From Bacillota bacterium (lineage in GTDB: Bacteria; Bacillota; Clostridia; Eubacteriales; Eubacteriaceae), in NCBI GenBank assembly GCA_018903255.1, contig JAHIQT010000189.1, positions 1 through 64,000 of the forward strand: 64,000 nucleotides of DNA. Direction: 5' to 3'. Below the pieces are notes generated by a model. That model was not told the DNA's origin. It saw only the letters and a list, made by a program, of their open reading frames with translations, and did no database searches. Both the position numbers and the translations under genes were made by a program. Shown in pieces: positions 60,986 to 64,000 of this stretch (position 1 is the stretch's first letter; every line of letters starts with the position of its first letter).

Positions 60986-62404
60986 TTGAAAGCACAACTA
61001 GAAAACAAATTTAACCGACCGATTAATAAATTATTTTTCATTGGCATTGGCGGAAGCAGCATGAGTGGTCTTGCGACGATGTCTTTATCTCAGGGTTTCA
61101 TCATTGAAGGTTCTGATATGGTTGCTTCATCCTACACTGAAAAATTGGAAAGTCTGGGCATTACGATTCATATCGGCCACGACTATAAAAACATTCCTGC
61201 GGATACCGATTGTGTCGTTTATTCTGCTGCCATTCATGAGGATAACCCGGATATGGTTAAAGCTAGCGATTTGAATCTTCCCAAAATCGAACGTTCTGAT
61301 TTTTTGGGTCTTTTTTCCCATATCTTTGATAAAACCATCGCCGTTTCCGGTACCCATGGCAAAACCACGACCTCTTCGATGGTTGCCTGCTTGCTCCAAC
61401 ATGCCGAACTACGACCCAGCCTCAGTATTGGCGGCAAGCTCGATGAATTCGGTGGCAATGCCGTAATTGACGGAAAAGAGTTTTTTGTCGTTGAGGCCTG
61501 TGAATATGTTGACAGTTTCCTGACAACCTCCCACTCGATTGGCATCATTACCAATATCGAAGAAGATCATCTCGATTATTTTACCGGTGGCTTAAAACAG
61601 ATCAAGGAATCTTTTGCTAATTTTGGCAAAATCCTACCAGCGGATGGACTGATGATTGCCTATGGCGACTCCCCGGATGTGCTCGATGTCGTCACTGATT
61701 TAGCCTGTCCGGTGGTTACCTATGGTTTGGATAAAAGCAATGACTGGTATCCCGAAAATATTACCTATGACAAGGTTGGCAAACCTAGCTTTGATGTTTA
61801 CAAAAACGGTGCTTTTTATGGCCATTATCAACTCATTATTCCCGGTCAACATAATGTCCTTAATTCGCTCTCGGCGATTATCTGTGGCGACTTCCTCAAT
61901 ATCCCGGTGGCAACCTCGATCACGGGGATGGCAAAATTCAGCGGCGCCAAACGCCGTTTTGAGTTCCGCGGTGAGGTCAACGGCATCAACGTTTACGAGG
62001 ATTATGCCCATCATCCGACCGAATTAAAGGTGGTCGTAGATGCCTGTCTCAATTATGAACACCATAAACTATGGGTCGTTTTTCAACCCCATACTTATTC
62101 CCGAACTTTCTTTTTCTTTGATGATTTTGTCGACGCCTTTGCCAAAGCCGATTACGTCATTCTCAACGATATTTATTCGGATCGGGAGGGCAATGACTGG
62201 AATATTTATTCTGAAGATCTGCAAAAAGCGATTGAAGCAAAGTATGGTATCCCAACTGTCACCATTTCGGCCTTTGAGGATATTGTCAATCATTTGACTG
62301 ACCACCTATCGCCCAATGATCTGGTTCTTGTGGCCGGTTCCCAAACGATCAATCACGTTGCCTTTGATCTGGTCGATAAGTTAAAGGAAATTCATAATTC
62401 TTGA
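60986..62404 (+). CDS. murC: UDP-N-acetylmuramate-L-alanine ligase
   Basis: LFFIGIGGSSMSGLATM; AVSGTHGKTTTSSMVACLL. Confidence 0.96.
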   Translation: MKAQLENKFNRPINKLFFIGIGGSSMSGLATMSLSQGFIIEGSDMVASSYTEKLESLGITIHIGHDYKNIPADTDCVVYSAAIHEDNPDMVKASDLNLPKIERSDFLGLFSHIFDKTIAVSGTHGKTTTSSMVACLLQHAELRPSLSIGGKLDEFGGNAVIDGKEFFVVEACEYVDSFLTTSHSIGIITNIEEDHLDYFTGGLKQIKESFANFGKILPADGLMIAYGDSPDVLDVVTDLACPVVTYGLDKSNDWYPENITYDKVGKPSFDVYKNGAFYGHYQLIIPGQHNVLNSLSAIICGDFLNIPVATSITGMAKFSGAKRRFEFRGEVNGINVYEDYAHHPTELKVVVDACLNYEHHKLWVVFQPHTYSRTFFFFDDFVDAFAKADYVILNDIYSDREGNDWNIYSEDLQKAIEAKYGIPTVTISAFEDIVNHLTDHLSPNDLVLVAGSQTINHVAFDLVDKLKEIHNS

Positions 62405-62463
62405 CATTTTTTCGCAACAGGAGTATTCTAAGGAGAGAAATAATTTTACTTTAGGAGGCTTAT

Positions 62464-62751
62464 ATGGAACAGTATAATAATAAGGCCATTGCTTCGCTGG
62501 TATTGGGAATCGTATCCTTGGTTAGCATCTGGTTTAGTTATTTTACCATTATCGGTATTATTTGTGCGGTCATTGGTTTAATCTTTGCCATCCAGATCCG
62601 TAAAGCTGGTGAGATGGAAGGCTTTAAGCCAAATAGCATGGCTACCGCCGGTTTGGTGCTTAATATCATCGGGCTTGCCCTGTGCGCACTCGTTCTGATT
62701 GCCTGTGTGGCCTGTGTCGGATTATTAGGCACAGCCGCGATGTTCGCTTGA
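62464..62751 (+). CDS. DUF4190-like small membrane protein
   Basis: NKAIASLVLGIVSLVSIWFSYFTIIGIICAVIGLIFAIQIRK; two TM. Confidence 0.8.
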   Translation: MEQYNNKAIASLVLGIVSLVSIWFSYFTIIGIICAVIGLIFAIQIRKAGEMEGFKPNSMATAGLVLNIIGLALCALVLIACVACVGLLGTAAMFA

Positions 62752-62761
62752 TTGATGCGCT

Positions 62762-62794
62762 AAAAATAGACGATGAGAATCGTCTATTTTTTTT
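62762..62794 (+). terminator. Intrinsic terminator
   Basis: AAAAATAGACGATgagaATCGTCTATTTTTTTT. Confidence 0.85.
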
Positions 62795-62850
62795 ATCTGA
62801 GAATCAAGTGGAGCTATTTTTATCCCTACCTTCCCCATGAAAGGAGTTTT

Positions 62851-63621
62851 ATGTACCCCCTTATTGGTATCTTTCAATACACCATTCCAACCTTTGGCGT
62901 CCTGTTTCTAATTGGCACCGGATGCGGTTTTGTGCTGGCTATTCCAACCGCTAAAAAATATGATATTACGACCATGGATGCGATGTTTTTTGGACTTTTT
63001 GGCATCATCGGTGGCATCACAGGAGCTAAATTGCTATACATTCTGATCGATTTACCGAATCTGATTGCCAGCCCGGAAACCGCCTTGATTCGGCTTGCCA
63101 CTGGCGGAGCGATTTTTTATGGCGGACTGATTGGCGGAATCCTGGGGGGATTTCTCTATACCCAGGTTTATCATCTTGATGCGGTAAAATTTTTCGACAT
63201 TGCGGTTCCCTGCCTGGCTCTTGCTCAGGCCTTTGGTCGGATCGGCTGTTTTTTTAATGGCTGCTGCTACGGGATTCCCTACGATGGCCCCTACGCCGTT
63301 CACTATCCAATCGGTGCCTACCCGCCTTCAGGCGTGGGCCTGTTTCCCGCTCAATTAACCGAGTCAAGCTTTCTTTTTATCCTGACCCTGGTTTTGGTGA
63401 TCGTGCTTAATAAAAGTCAAACCCCTGGCTTGACCACCGGGTGCTACTTAATCGCTTCAGGAATCTTTCGTTTTATCAATGAATTTTTTCGTTCGGATCC
63501 CCGCGGTAACATTGGAATGCTCTCCACTTCGCAATTTATCAGCCTGATTATTATTGCATTAGGATTACTTTTTATCATTAAAGTTCCCCAGACCCTTTAT
63601 CAAAAACACTTGAAAGATTAG
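62851..63621 (+). CDS. lgt: Prolipoprotein diacylglyceryl transferase
   Basis: FYGGLIGGILGGFLYTQVY; FGRIGCFFNGCCYG; start set at ATG 62851 after AAAGGAG. Confidence 0.93.
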   Translation: MYPLIGIFQYTIPTFGVLFLIGTGCGFVLAIPTAKKYDITTMDAMFFGLFGIIGGITGAKLLYILIDLPNLIASPETALIRLATGGAIFYGGLIGGILGGFLYTQVYHLDAVKFFDIAVPCLALAQAFGRIGCFFNGCCYGIPYDGPYAVHYPIGAYPPSGVGLFPAQLTESSFLFILTLVLVIVLNKSQTPGLTTGCYLIASGIFRFINEFFRSDPRGNIGMLSTSQFISLIIIALGLLFIIKVPQTLYQKHLKD

Positions 63622-63679
63622 ATATTTGCAGCGCTTTAGGGTATAATCACTATATCCGAAATTATTAGGAGGTATTATT

Positions 63680-64000
63680 ATGGATCTTTATGATGGTTAT
63701 TTGGGAGATTTTTCTTCCCAACCGGACAGTTTTTGGGCAATTATGCCAGTTATTATGTCAGTTCTTGGTATTATCTTAGCAATTAGTCTGGTCATCGGAC
63801 TTATTTGCTACATTTTTAATTCCCTTGGTCTTTATACCATGGCTAAAAACCGCAATATCGATAACCCCTGGTTAGCCTGGATTCCCTTAGCCAACCGCTA
63901 TCTAATGGGTGAACTGATCAATGATGATGTTTCCATCAGCAGCTGGCATATTCCCTATGCCAAACTCTTTCTTCCCTTGATGGGTCTGGCCTTAACTGCT
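63680..64000 (+). CDS. Multi-pass membrane protein, truncated by window edge
   Basis: MDLYDGYLGDFSSQPDSFWAIMPVIMSVLGIILAISLVIGLICYIFNSLGLYTMAKNRNIDNPWLAWIPLANRYLMGELI; RBS TTAGGAGG. Confidence 0.75.
   Translation, partial: MDLYDGYLGDFSSQPDSFWAIMPVIMSVLGIILAISLVIGLICYIFNSLGLYTMAKNRNIDNPWLAWIPLANRYLMGELINDDVSISSWHIPYAKLFLPLMGLALTA

Overview
The window looks like a Firmicute chromosome segment, probably from an acetogenic, Eubacteriaceae/Acetobacterium-like clostridium (inferred from gene content and order only). It has two parts. (1) About 1-13.4 kb is a defence island on the minus strand. It holds a type 1 BREX operon: brxA, brxB, brxC, pglX, then an accessory block, then the N-terminus of pglZ, which runs off the left edge. 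The accessory block between pglX and pglZ contains an AbiEi-type antitoxin with a truncated partner, a short ORF with no AUG start, and an AAA ATPase + TOPRIM gene pair resembling PARIS (AriA/AriB). A class II Fic gene sits upstream. The island abuts the 3' end of guaA. (2) About 13.6-64 kb is a conserved housekeeping region resembling the oriC-proximal region of Bacillus/Clostridia: guaBA, an aco-like 2-oxoacid dehydrogenase operon, ispD, tsaE, cysS-mrnC, nadE, pyrG, dusB, coaX, ftsH, hpt, tilS, five tRNAs, ppx/gppA, divIC-like, S4, hup, mazG, spoVB-like, prsA-like, mfd, pth, prs, glmU, spoVG, purR, murC and lgt. The main items for follow-up are: the PARIS-like pair translationally coupled into BREX; an E2-like acyltransferase with no lipoyl domain and a DQRVANG sequence in place of the catalytic DHRxxDG motif; a cluster of DnaA boxes between pyrG and nadE; a 5-formyl-THF cyclo-ligase/FolC fusion with an internal Shine-Dalgarno and start codon; and terminator-containing leaders upstream of guaB and pyrG. 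All family assignments come from reading motifs; no database search was run.
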